DNA from: Limnoglobus roseus
GTDB taxonomy: Bacteria > Planctomycetota > Planctomycetia > Gemmatales > Gemmataceae
Length of the DNA stretch: 64,000 nucleotides
Reading direction: 5' to 3'
Assembly (NCBI RefSeq): GCF_008254045.1
Contig: NZ_CP042425.1
Coordinates: forward strand, 2,976,001-3,040,000
Position numbers and translations under genes: made by a program. Numbering within the stretch: position 1 is the stretch's first letter; each line of letters begins with the position of its first letter. Below, piece after piece: positions 16,226-24,726 of this stretch. Below the pieces are notes generated by a model, which made no database searches, was not told where the DNA came from, and saw only the letters and a program-made list of their open reading frames with translations.

Positions 16226-16906
16226 ATGACGGAAGCGGAGTGGCTGGCGGCAACCGATCCAACGCCGATGTTGCACTTCCTTAAGGCGAAGACAAGCGCC
16301 CGGAAACTGCGGCTGTTCGCCGTGGCGTGCTGCCGAACCGTCTGGGAGAGGGCCAAGGACGAGCAGTTCTACGGTTGTCTCGAAACGGTGGAGCGGTTCG
16401 CCGACGGGCTCGCCGCCGACGCCGACCTCCGATCGGTTTTCGAACGCACGAGAAAAGCTCGGCGGATCAGCACGAGCGGCCGGGTCTGCATGTCCTACGC
16501 TGTCAACAAGGCGTCTCACAAGCCACTCTCCATTCACGACGTTGATGCCGTGGCAGATGCGTGTGCCGGCGTGCCATTCTGGGCAGCGAAGGAAACTCCG
16601 AGCGTCGACTTCGACGCCTTTCGATTGTCCTGCAACGCTGAATACGTGAAGCAGACCGGCTTGGTGGCGGACGTGTTCGGGAACCCGTTCCGTCACGTAA
16701 CCGTTGACCCCACTTGGCTCACGTCCACTGCCGTCGCCATCGCTCACGGCATCTACGACGAGCGTGCCTTCGATCGTCTGCCGATCCTCGCGGATGCGCT
16801 GCAGGATGCCGGATGCGAGGACGCCGACGTGTTGGGCCACTGCCGTGGCGACGGGGTTCACGTCCGCGGGTGCTGGGTCGTCGACGGGGTGCTCGGAAAG
16901 GGGTGA
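16226..16906 (+). CDS. MTEAEW-family Gemmataceae protein, copy 2 (226 aa)
   Basis: This is a paralogue of 11499-12212. Its N-terminus is MTEAEWLAATDPTPMLHFLK followed by RKLRLFAVACCRTVWE, the fuller form of the family (copy 1 has lost similarity there). It ends with VFGNPFRHVTVDPTWLTSTA, RAFDRLPILADALQDAGC and GVHVRGCWVVDGVLGKG. The function of the family is unknown. The ATG follows a GGAGGG site, and the sequence before it (CGCACCGGAGGGCGG) is shared with copy 1, so the duplication included the ribosome site. Confidence 0.65.
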   Translation: MTEAEWLAATDPTPMLHFLKAKTSARKLRLFAVACCRTVWERAKDEQFYGCLETVERFADGLAADADLRSVFERTRKARRISTSGRVCMSYAVNKASHKPLSIHDVDAVADACAGVPFWAAKETPSVDFDAFRLSCNAEYVKQTGLVADVFGNPFRHVTVDPTWLTSTAVAIAHGIYDERAFDRLPILADALQDAGCEDADVLGHCRGDGVHVRGCWVVDGVLGKG

Positions 16907-17001
16907 GTCGCGGAACAGGAATTGCTGCTCTGCCGTTCCGTACAATCACCCCAAGTCGCCCCGGGCAGCATCCTCCCGCTCTCCCGCGACCCTCTCCGAA
17001 G

Positions 17002-17415
17002 ATGAACACCATTGACACCACGCTCTCCGTCCTCGTCGCCGCCGACCACGCCGACGCGGCCGACTCCCTCGCCCAGATCGTCGCCCTCCGCGGCCACCGC
17101 CCCCGGGTCGCCCGCAACGGCCGGGACGCCCTCCGCCTCGCCGCCGAGGCCCCGCCGGATCTGGCCATCCTCGACTTGATGATGCCCGACGTGGACGGGT
17201 GGGCCGTCGCCCGGCGATTGAACGCCACCGCCCGGCCGCCGGTGATCGCCGCTGTAACGGGGCGGGACGACCGGGCCAGCCGGAACCTGTCGACCGGCGC
17301 TGGCATCTGGTTCCACTTCGTCAAGCCGGTCGACCCCGGCGTGATCCTGAACCTGCTCGACTGGGCCGTCCGGACGAGAGGATCGGCCAGGCCCGAGGGA
17401 GCGCCGCCGGAATAA
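17002..17415 (+). CDS. stand-alone receiver-domain protein 1
   Basis: This encodes 137 residues that are almost all receiver domain: SVLVAADHADAADSLAQIVA, the phospho-acceptor Asp in DLAILDLMMPDVDGWAVARR, VIAAVTGRDD for the conserved Thr/Ser region, and the Lys in FHFVKPVDP. The first acidic pair is partly changed (AADHADAAD in place of VDD), so metal binding may be weaker. No output domain is present. It probably relays a phosphate signal from an unlinked kinase. A second receiver protein follows within 100 bases. Confidence 0.7.
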   Translation: MNTIDTTLSVLVAADHADAADSLAQIVALRGHRPRVARNGRDALRLAAEAPPDLAILDLMMPDVDGWAVARRLNATARPPVIAAVTGRDDRASRNLSTGAGIWFHFVKPVDPGVILNLLDWAVRTRGSARPEGAPPE

Positions 17416-17508
17416 TCCCGCCGCCCCTGTCACGTTTTCCCCGCCGATTCCGATTGTCCCGTCGGACAATCGTTTTCCGTACGGACGCTTCCCCTCGGAG
17501 CCGTCGTC

Positions 17509-18180
17509 ATGACCGCCGCCGAGTTCGACCGCCTCACGACTTGGTCGCCCGAGCGGTGGGCCCCGTTCGACTGGGACGGCCGCACGCCGTACCTGTTGCG
17601 CGACGGGGTCATGGACGTCCGGGGGTTCGCCGTGCGGGCGTACTTGTTCAGCGACCGGACGCGGCTCGTGAACGTCGCCGACCTGGAAGCCGCGCGGTGG
17701 TGGGAGCGGCGAAATCGCTCATCCTTCCCGGTCCGTGATCCGTCTAGAATGGCGTCCGTTCCTTCAGTGCCGTTCTCACGGAGGCGATCCATGGTAGTTG
17801 TGGCCTCACGGGCGGGCCCGGCCCGCATCCTGTGCGTGGACGACAGCAGGGATGCGGCCGACAGCCTCGCGGCTCTGTTGACGGCCATGGGGTACGACGC
17901 GCGGGCGTGCTATGACGGGCCGACCGCCCTCCGCGTCGCCGCCGAGTTCGAACCGGACGCCTGCTTGATCGATCTGAACATGCCGGGCATGGATGGGGAC
18001 GAGTTGGCCCTCCGGCTGCGGGCGGACGCCGGGGACGCGCCGATGATCCTCGTGGCCATCACCGGCCGGAACGACGCCGAGGCGCGGTTGCGGATCGAGG
18101 CGGCCGGGTTCCACCAGCACTTGGTCAAGCCCGCGGCGGTGGAACAGATCGTAAACGCGATGAGTAAACCGGGGACATGA
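17509..18180 (+). CDS. receiver-domain protein 2 with an extra N-terminal segment
   Basis: The frame encodes 223 residues. The last 130, from ATG 17791, are a standard receiver: ARILCVDDSRDAADSLAALL, the acceptor Asp in ACLIDLNMPGMDGDELALRL, LVAITGRND and HLVKPAAVEQI. The first 65 residues (MTAAEFDRLTTWSPERWAPF, YLLRDGVMDVRGFAVRAYLF) look like a small separate protein, and the join (SSFPVRDPSRMASVPSVPFS) reads like noncoding DNA. The two parts could be adjacent genes whose intervening stop is lost. The receiver start at 17791 is a credible alternative. Confidence 0.6.
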   Translation: MTAAEFDRLTTWSPERWAPFDWDGRTPYLLRDGVMDVRGFAVRAYLFSDRTRLVNVADLEAARWWERRNRSSFPVRDPSRMASVPSVPFSRRRSMVVVASRAGPARILCVDDSRDAADSLAALLTAMGYDARACYDGPTALRVAAEFEPDACLIDLNMPGMDGDELALRLRADAGDAPMILVAITGRNDAEARLRIEAAGFHQHLVKPAAVEQIVNAMSKPGT

Positions 18181-18352
18181 CGCGATTGACCGCCGGCCCA
18201 CTCAGCAACGCGCCGGTCGAGTTGGTGATTGACCCGAGGCCGGCGGGCGGTTAGCCTAGCGACCACGGTCTCGCGGCTAAAGGCGGCGACCCGTCCGGAT
18301 TAGGACAACTGCGAGTTGGTCTAATCCCTGTTCGGCGACGGAGGGTGCGCGG

Positions 18353-18748
18353 ATGGGGAAGCGGGTGGTTGCCCTGAACGTCGTCGCCCTCGGCGCCGCA
18401 CTCGGACTGTTCGTCTGGGCGAATACCCGGCCCGAGATGTTGATCGTCGAGCAGTTCGACGGTCACAGCTACCACGTCATCCGCAACGGCCCTGGGTGGC
18501 CGGTTCGGGCGTGGGCGACAGACCAGCGGGGTACATGGGCGTATCCGGTCCCGGCCGACCATCTATTGCCGGACCCGTGCCCCGACGACCGGGCGCGAGC
18601 TCGCGGGGAAGTGTGGCTGCTCAACGGCCCGATCGGCATCCTGTTGCTAGCGGCGCTGGCACAGAACGTAAGGTGGCTGTTTCGTCCCCCAGATGGGCAG
18701 CAAAGGCACGCCGAACCAGGCGAAACACTTGGCCCCTCTTCCCCTTGA
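18353..18748 (+). CDS. small two-helix membrane protein
   Basis: This encodes 131 residues. A membrane helix lies at residues about 5-22 (VVALNVVALGAALGLFVWAN) and a second at about 95-110 (GPIGILLLAALAQNVRWLF), with an extracytoplasmic loop between them (EQFDGHSYHVIRNGPGWPVR). The C-terminal tail is polar. No family is recognised. Its transcript probably ends before the exported protein at 18905. Confidence 0.5.
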   Translation: MGKRVVALNVVALGAALGLFVWANTRPEMLIVEQFDGHSYHVIRNGPGWPVRAWATDQRGTWAYPVPADHLLPDPCPDDRARARGEVWLLNGPIGILLLAALAQNVRWLFRPPDGQQRHAEPGETLGPSSP

Positions 18749-18904
18749 CCCCTTGCTCGGCCAGTTGCGTCACATGCCTTGCCCGTCTCGTCGTGCGATC
18801 TGGCGTGGGCCAACTCTCATTTGCTTTGACATCGGCAACCATTGCCCATACCCTCAACGTCGTCGCCGGACAAGTTTCCCACAAGTCCTGAACCTGGAGG
18901 GGCC

Positions 18905-20833
18905 GTGAAGCGTTTCTTCGTCTTACTGGCTTTGCTCGTCATCCCTGTCACAACCGTCTCGGCGGCCGATGCCATCCCGGTCAAGGGAAACATGTTGCGG
19001 ATGCCCTACCCCGGCGGCCTGTGGGCGTCCCTACCCGACGGCGTTACCCTCGTCGTGTCGTACCCGGACAAGGGTCAATTGGTGTACTACGACACGCTCG
19101 CCGAGAAGGAGGCCAAGCGAGTCGATCTCGACTTCCAACCGGCATACATGGCCGTCCAGGGCGACACGCTGTTCGTGGCCGGAAGAGGATCGTCGGCAGT
19201 CCACGTGCTCGACGCGAAGACGGGCAAGGAGAAGAAGGAAATCATCCTCGGCGGCGACGCCATCGCGAACCTGGCCTGCCACCCGACAAAAGGACTCTTG
19301 TACGCCTCGACGCAAACCCTCCAGGTGTTCGCGGTTGACCCGGCCGCCGGCACGGCGACGAAGACCGGGGCGACGGGCAACTTCCTCGTAGTCGATCCGG
19401 TCGACGCCAAGGCTCTATTCACCGGCGTCCAGCCGCCCATCAACCAGGACACGATTTACATCAAGGACCTGCCCGACGGGCGCATCAAGATTTACTTCGA
19501 CGACTGGGGCGTGCGGGCGTTCGTCCTCAAGTACGCGGTGGACGGCAAGGAGTTGAAACTCGTGTCGTCGCAGAAGAACGCCGCCGTCAATGCGTGGTCC
19601 CTGGCGGTGACGCCGGACGGCAAGAAGGTGCTGATGCCGAGCGGCGGCGGGTGGCGGCCGCCGGTCGAGGGCGGGACCGGCGGCGGTTACATCTGTGCGG
19701 CGTTCAGCACCGAAAAACTGGAAGCCCGCCTCGGCGAGATTCCGACTGCGGCGAACATCACTTTCCACCCCGTGCTGAACATGGGCGTGTTGAACCACCA
19801 GGGCCGCGACCTCCAGTTCTTCAACCCGAAGTCGCTCATCGTCGGCAAGACGTGGCACGTGGCCGACGGGGCCGACTCGCGGGCGCTCGTGGCGTTCGGC
19901 GGCAAGGGCACGAAGATCGTCTTCTGGAACGGGGACAACCCCACCAACCCGCAGGAAGGGCTGCACTTCCTCCCGCTGGACCTGACCGCCGACGACCGGG
20001 CGGCACTGACCAAGGTGTACGGCAAATTGCCCGACCCGGTCGTGATCGTCTCGCCCGCCAAGCCGGCGGGGCCGGAGAAGACGATGCCGGAGAAGTCCGC
20101 CACCGGCGGCCTGACGACGACAGTACCGGCCGTTAAGCCCGTGGCCGCCAAGCCAGAAGTCGTGCCGGCTGCCAAGCCCGCGGTCGAGGTGGCGACCTTG
20201 CCGAAGGGCGTCATCGCGATCGCCGGGTTCAACAACAAGAAGGGGCTGAACAGCGGCAAGGCCGTGGACCTGCCATACCCGCTGGGCAAGAACGGCGTCC
20301 GCGGCGGGTACGGCGAACCGGGGTGGGTGGACGTGTGGCCGGGCGAGACCCTGATCAAGTACGTGACCGACGTGGTCGGCGAGGGCGACGGGGCGGTGAA
20401 CATCACCGGCACGACCAATTACGGCCGCAAGTGGACCGAGCGGCAGACCGGCCAGTTCCGCGTCGAGGTCATGGCCCGCAGCCCGAAGGGGGGCGACGTG
20501 CTCTGCTACGTGATGGAGGATTCCGACCTGACGACGGGACCGTTCTGGGGGGTCAAGAACGGCAAGTTCGAGGCGCTCGACGGCAACGGGTCCGGGCAGG
20601 GCAACTGGAAAGAGTTCTCGCCCTGTAAGCCCGACACGTGGTACACGGTGAAGGTGGCCGTGGACATTGAGAAACAAACCTGGACCGCGGCCGTGGACAA
20701 CGGGAAGCCGGCCGGCCCGTTCAAATTCCGGTACAAGCCGACCGCCCTCCAGCGGATCAACTTCCTCACGCACGGGGACGCGAAGGGAATCTACCTCGAC
20801 GCCATCCGCATCCTGGCCGCCGACGGGAAGTGA
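18905..20833 (+). CDS. exported beta-propeller plus LamG-like protein (642 aa)
   Basis: GTG 18905 follows GGAGGGG and opens a clear signal peptide (VKRFFVLLALLVIPVTTVSA-AD). Residues about 25-360 show YVTN/WD-type beta-propeller repeats (LVYYDTLAEKEAKRVDLDFQ, VHVLDAKTGKEKKEIILGG, WSLAVTPDGKKVLMPSGGGW). A Pro/Ala/Lys linker at about 400-450 leads to a C-terminal concanavalin-like domain (FRVEVMARSPKGGDVLCYVM, DTWYTVKVAVDIEKQTW, RINFLTHGDAKGIYLDAIRI), similar to DUF1080/LamG carbohydrate-binding folds. It is probably a secreted or surface protein that binds polysaccharide. It is cargo rather than phage structure. Confidence 0.6.
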   Translation: MKRFFVLLALLVIPVTTVSAADAIPVKGNMLRMPYPGGLWASLPDGVTLVVSYPDKGQLVYYDTLAEKEAKRVDLDFQPAYMAVQGDTLFVAGRGSSAVHVLDAKTGKEKKEIILGGDAIANLACHPTKGLLYASTQTLQVFAVDPAAGTATKTGATGNFLVVDPVDAKALFTGVQPPINQDTIYIKDLPDGRIKIYFDDWGVRAFVLKYAVDGKELKLVSSQKNAAVNAWSLAVTPDGKKVLMPSGGGWRPPVEGGTGGGYICAAFSTEKLEARLGEIPTAANITFHPVLNMGVLNHQGRDLQFFNPKSLIVGKTWHVADGADSRALVAFGGKGTKIVFWNGDNPTNPQEGLHFLPLDLTADDRAALTKVYGKLPDPVVIVSPAKPAGPEKTMPEKSATGGLTTTVPAVKPVAAKPEVVPAAKPAVEVATLPKGVIAIAGFNNKKGLNSGKAVDLPYPLGKNGVRGGYGEPGWVDVWPGETLIKYVTDVVGEGDGAVNITGTTNYGRKWTERQTGQFRVEVMARSPKGGDVLCYVMEDSDLTTGPFWGVKNGKFEALDGNGSGQGNWKEFSPCKPDTWYTVKVAVDIEKQTWTAAVDNGKPAGPFKFRYKPTALQRINFLTHGDAKGIYLDAIRILAADGK

Positions 20834-20906
20834 TCACTCGCCGTTCAGGCCAAATGCTTTGCCGATGCCACCACTGGCCTGGCCGGTTCACTGAACTGGC
20901 CACTCT

Positions 20907-21229
20907 TTACGCCGAGCTGTCGGCGAGGATGATCGCCCCCGTCACGTCGGCCCCCGAGTCGTTGAACAACGCCAGTACCTTGTGAACCCGGACGGCTCAA
21001 TCATCAACAGCCGGTCCCGCACCCGCTGACGCCCCGTGCCACCGGCACTATCGAACCAGCACGCCAAGTCGTTCGTCTGGGTCTGCGGCCCGAACCAAAC
21101 GTCCCCCGCCGTCGGGGCGGACAACTCGATGTAGGCGTACTTCAACTTGGCGAAAACCGCCGCACGGTTCAGCACGTCCAGCAACCCCGAGCGGAGGTCG
21201 AACGTGACGGTCCCGGTGCGCGACGGCAC
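20907..21229 (-). pseudogene. frameshifted remnant of an unknown gene
   Basis: A minus-strand frame from about 21229 reads GTVTFDLRSGLLDVLNRAAV, then AYIELSAPTAGDVWFGPQTQ and QRVRDRLLMIEPSGF. In a second frame the product continues VRVHKVLALFNDSGADVTGA to a stop at 20907. The two parts join with a small frame change near 20990. It has no convincing start. The sequence is protein-like but of no family I recognise. Confidence 0.35.
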
Positions 21230-21571
21230 GCCTCAGACGTGCGTAGTAACACCCCTCGACCCGGCGTTGGGTTGCGCCGCCCGTGGGGTTTCCGTTCACC
21301 TCGACGCCGGAACTGAAGGCATCTCGTTCCATTCCCCGCGCACCATCGCCCCTGCGTCGCCAGCGAAACCGAGCGCGGCCGGTGGAAATCGTGCAACCAA
21401 TTTGGTGTCGACTCACGGATTTGTGCAACTACGAAACTCCTCTTGCGACATTGGTCATGCGTACACTGATGTGTTCGGTGGGCGCGGTTCGCTACCGCAC
21501 GGCCTCGCGGGTTCGGTTGTTCCTGGTTGAACCGAACCCGCGGGCCACCCACACTTCAACCAAGAGCACGC
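21230..21571. other. intergenic stretch with no gene seen
   Basis: This lies between the frameshifted minus-strand remnant and the interrupted metallopeptidase gene. ORFs crossing it have arginine-rich, low-quality translations. No hairpin or promoter stands out. Confidence 0.35.
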
Positions 21572-22255
21572 ATGTCGCAGAATGACGCCGCGATCGAGAC
21601 GTCTGTCAGCTCGAAACTGATCCCCATCGTGCGATCGTCGAGACTCTTCCTGACGCACCGCGGCCACGGCGACGAGGCCCGGTTCGTCGCGATCTTCCGC
21701 GACACGTGGCGGCGCATCCCGCTGAAGTCCAGGCGGTTGATGCGCAAGCACTGGCGGACGCACGACTCTTGGTTGCGGCCGATCCTGAGCGAGTGCTACC
21801 AATTGGAAGGGTACGGGATTCCGTAGGCGACCCCGAGAATCGAACTGATCTGGGGGTGGCGGGAGGGTAGCCACCCGATGGACATGATCTGTCCGCCGAC
21901 GGTTCGCCCCGTGGGCCACTCTGAAGCCCCAGAAGACCACCTTCGGGACGGCCGCTCGCCGGTTGTGGCGATGGCGTCCGGGCATGGCTTTACTCTCCGC
22001 TTCCGGGCCGGAGCGGTCGACCACATGCCCGAAAACGTGGTCGCCGATCTGATCGCGCATGAGCTGGCCCACGTAGAGCAATCTGCGATCGGCATTGAGG
22101 ATCAACTGAACGACGAGTGGAATCGCATCAGGGACGAGGGCGAGTCGGACAATCCCTTCGAAATCGACGCCGATGACAGGATGGAGAATTGGGGGTTCGA
22201 CCCCAACTCTGTTGACCTCTACGCTTGGGAGCAGATTTTCCCCCGGCGTTCATGA
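21572..22255 (+). pseudogene. metallopeptidase-like gene with an internal TAG
   Basis: The frame opens at ATG 21572 (MSQNDAAIETSVSSKLIPIV) and has a helical, basic N-terminal half ending LSECYQLEGYGIP, where TAG occurs at 21824-21826. The same frame then continues without a break (ATPRIELIWGWREG) to a zinc motif, VVADLIAHELAHVEQSAIG, and an acidic end with NWGFDPNSVDLYAW. An uninterrupted family member would have both halves, so one nonsense codon splits it. HExxH with a following Glu marks a minimal gluzincin-like domain. The downstream half could restart at ATG 21878. Confidence 0.55.
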
Positions 22256-22457
22256 GTACGCCGGGCAGGAACGATCGACTGTTTCCGCCGTTCGGACACA
22301 TCCCCTACCGACATCGAACTGCGTGCGGGCAAGGGTGACAATTCACACCTTCGGGCGTGGCCACGGGTTCGAAACCGTTGCCACTTCAACGCGACCCGCC
22401 GGCCACCGCGCAGCACCTCGTGCGACCCGGCGGGTCGACCGATCTCCGAGGTGCACA

Positions 22458-23276
22458 ATGTCCAACGGCTTTCACTTCCCTACGCGGGATCCCATCCTCA
22501 ACGCCGTGACCGACCCCGACGTTCACGCGGCCTTCCGTAGCACGTGGGGGTGCGCGGTGCTCGCCACTCGCATCTTTGATGCGTCCACACGCCCCGACTA
22601 TGTGCGGTTGCTCAATGATCGCGCGGAGTGGATCGCCGCGGCGTTCAACACACTGCGGTCTGAGTATCGCCCCGGTCGCGTGGAGAAGTCCATTCCGAAG
22701 TTGACCCGGGTAAGCGCCCTGCCCGTCGGCTACCCCGGCTACGGGACCGCCCACGAAGAGGCGGACGACCTCGTCGCCCTGTTCATCCGGGAAGTGGAGC
22801 GGGCGTCCGATCGAAGGGCCGGGTTTCATCACCGATGCCCGGGGTACACTTGGCCGCCACTGACGGCGGCGGCCGTGATGCGGATGCGCATCCGCCTCTC
22901 CGTGATCCTCAAGCGGCGCCGACCGCAGTGGCAACGGCTGGCCGAGTTGACGGGACTCTTGGAGCGAGAGTCATCGCAAGCGGGTGCCGAACCGCCCCGC
23001 CAATTCGTCACAGCGACGCGGCCGTCGGAACCACCGCCGGTCGTGCAGCGCGTCCACGGGTGCGCCGAGATTGTGGCCGCATGGCGGGCTGTGGCCGAGA
23101 TGCAGCAGACCGATATCGGCACTCGGTGGCGGAAGATTAAGCGCGACAACGCCAAGTACGGCGGCCCAATCGAAATCTCCGGCGGCCGCCCGCCGCGGTC
23201 CGCACTCGTCTTGCTCCAAGAGTTCGCGGCCGACCCGCCCGGGTGGGCCAAAAGGAAGGGGATTGTCACAACCTAA
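22458..23276 (+). CDS. hypothetical protein (272 aa)
   Basis: This is a soluble, strongly basic protein starting at ATG 22458, with a long helical middle (AAAVMRMRIRLSVILKRRRP, WQRLAELTGLLERESSQ) and a basic C-terminal part (DIGTRWRKIKRDNAKYGGPI). Composition and position just before the replication genes suggest nucleic-acid binding, but no domain is recognised. It is followed by a 67-aa DNA-binding protein and the initiator, all on the plus strand. Confidence 0.5.
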   Translation: MSNGFHFPTRDPILNAVTDPDVHAAFRSTWGCAVLATRIFDASTRPDYVRLLNDRAEWIAAAFNTLRSEYRPGRVEKSIPKLTRVSALPVGYPGYGTAHEEADDLVALFIREVERASDRRAGFHHRCPGYTWPPLTAAAVMRMRIRLSVILKRRRPQWQRLAELTGLLERESSQAGAEPPRQFVTATRPSEPPPVVQRVHGCAEIVAAWRAVAEMQQTDIGTRWRKIKRDNAKYGGPIEISGGRPPRSALVLLQEFAADPPGWAKRKGIVTT

Positions 23277-23377
23277 CCAAAGGGGACCAAAGGCGACCAT
23301 CCACCACATCTAGTGAACGCGGGTGCAAGTCGGCCCCGTACAGTTCAGTGTCCGACTAAGGGCACGGGGCAACGCCG

Positions 23378-23581
23378 ATGGCATCCGATCTCATCAACGC
23401 CGACGAAGTCGACCGCCGGTTCCTCTGGTTGACCGGCACGGCCGAGAAGCTCGCGAAGAAGAGTAAGTTGCCCCACTACCGATTGCCCGACGGCTCACTG
23501 CGGTTCGTCTGGGCCGAGCTTGAGTCACTGATCTGTCGTATTCCACCGGCTCATCCCCAACCCATCTTCGCCATCGCCTAA
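23378..23581 (+). CDS. small helix-turn-helix protein (67 aa)
   Basis: This encodes 67 residues with a winged helix-turn-helix of the excisionase/MerR-like kind: LINADEVDRRFLWLTGTAEK, LAKKSKLPHYRLPDGSLRFV, WAELESLI. It is the second such protein of the element (the other is at 10124). Its place directly before the initiator gene suggests a role in replication control or excision. Which of the two is the directionality factor cannot be told from sequence. Confidence 0.55.
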   Translation: MASDLINADEVDRRFLWLTGTAEKLAKKSKLPHYRLPDGSLRFVWAELESLICRIPPAHPQPIFAIA

Positions 23582-23724
23582 ACACCAGTGGCCCGACACC
23601 CGCCCCGCGAAGGTAGTGTCGAGCCACGTGGAGATTACATGCACACCTGTACCGTATACCGTCCCGTCCACCGAATCAACACCAGCCCGGGGGAATCTGC
23701 CCGGCTGCGGAAGTTGGTGGCCGC

Positions 23725-24726
23725 ATGACCAAGCCCACATACCCGAAGCGGCCTCAGTTCTATGCACTGAAGTTTGGTCGCGTGGTGACCAAAGCTTGTG
23801 TCGCGAACGAACTCGGCGCACACGTCTTCGCGCTGTCGGTGGTCGTGGCGATGACCGAGGACGCGGCGAAGTACCAGCGCGGTGTGACGTTCTACGACAG
23901 CCAGTTGATGCCCCTGATCGGGGCCAAGTCCCAGGACACACTCGCCCGCGTGCGGGCGAAGGCGGTTGCGGCCGGGTGGCTGCACTACGAGCCGGGGCGG
24001 AAGGGCGTGCCGGGCACGTACTGGACGCTCACCCCGACGACGGCCGGGGCGTTTACCGACGCTCCCGTGGATGAAACGCCAGAAGAGCTGACCGCGGTTT
24101 CGTCCGCACCTGTGCGGACACAAGCCGGGCAGAAGTCGGGTGAATGTGCGGACGAAGGCGATTCCCTCCGCACGGGTGCGGACACAAGCCGGGAGAATGT
24201 GCGGACAGAAGCCGGACGGAAGCCGGGCGCATGTGCGGACCTTCCTACCGATCCCTTTACCTCTTCCTTTTATTGCCCGGAGCCGACCGAGTCGGCGTCC
24301 GTGCCGGCGGCGGCTGAGTCAAATCACAACGCCGGGACGAGTGGGGTGGTGCTGACTTTTCCCGTGCGACAGGGCAAGCGGGGGACGGGGCCGATCGAGT
24401 GGCAACTGACGGCCGCCAAAATCGGCGAGTGGAACCCCACCTTTCCCGGCGTCGACGTGACCGCCGAATGCCGGAAGGCTCTCGCGTGGGTCCAGGCGAA
24501 ACCGGAGCGGCGAAAGACCAGCAAGGGCATGGAAGGCTTCCTGGTCGGGTGGTTGACGCGAGAAAGCAAAGGTGGCGAGCGACGTTCGGGGGCCGCGGCC
24601 GAGCGGCCGCACCCCGGGTACGACGTGCCCCGCGGCGGCATCCCGGCACCAACCCTGTCGCCGCCGATGACGCTGGCCGCGAAGGCTTCGGCGAACGGCC
24701 GTCACCACGCGGGGGCCGCGGCATGA
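23725..24726 (+). CDS. replication initiator-like protein with internal iterons
   Basis: This encodes 333 residues. The N-terminal 110 are a winged-helix domain of the phage initiator kind (RPQFYALKFGRVVTKACVAN, GAHVFALSVVVAMTEDAAKY, LMPLIGAKSQDTLARVRAKA). The middle (about 125-180) is low complexity and is encoded by repeated DNA. The C-terminal part (IEWQLTAAKIGEWNPTFPGV, FLVGWLTRE) resembles the helicase-facing end of initiators such as lambda O. The next gene is a DnaB helicase whose ATG overlaps this stop (ATGA). Position, fold and iterons together support an initiator; similarity to O itself is only in layout. Confidence 0.65.
   Translation: MTKPTYPKRPQFYALKFGRVVTKACVANELGAHVFALSVVVAMTEDAAKYQRGVTFYDSQLMPLIGAKSQDTLARVRAKAVAAGWLHYEPGRKGVPGTYWTLTPTTAGAFTDAPVDETPEELTAVSSAPVRTQAGQKSGECADEGDSLRTGADTSRENVRTEAGRKPGACADLPTDPFTSSFYCPEPTESASVPAAAESNHNAGTSGVVLTFPVRQGKRGTGPIEWQLTAAKIGEWNPTFPGVDVTAECRKALAWVQAKPERRKTSKGMEGFLVGWLTRESKGGERRSGAAAERPHPGYDVPRGGIPAPTLSPPMTLAAKASANGRHHAGAAA
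24102..24275. repeat. iteron array, probable replication origin inside the initiator gene
   Basis: The 9-mer TGTGCGGAC occurs at 24111-24119, 24145-24153, 24198-24206 and 24232-24240, with a one-base variant GGTGCGGAC at 24175-24183. An inverted copy of that variant (GTCCGCACC) is at 24102-24110. Longer matches extend as TGTGCGGACACAAGCCGGG. The starts are spaced 34, 30, 23 and 34 bases. The array is followed at 24241-24275 by the least GC-rich, pyrimidine-rich stretch of the gene, a candidate unwinding element. Confidence 0.65.

Noticed and set aside
24111..24240. Short repeats considered as a CRISPR array
   Set aside because: The repeats are only 9-19 bases with 14-25 base gaps, lie inside a coding frame and are partly repeated in the gaps. 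They fit iterons, not CRISPR.
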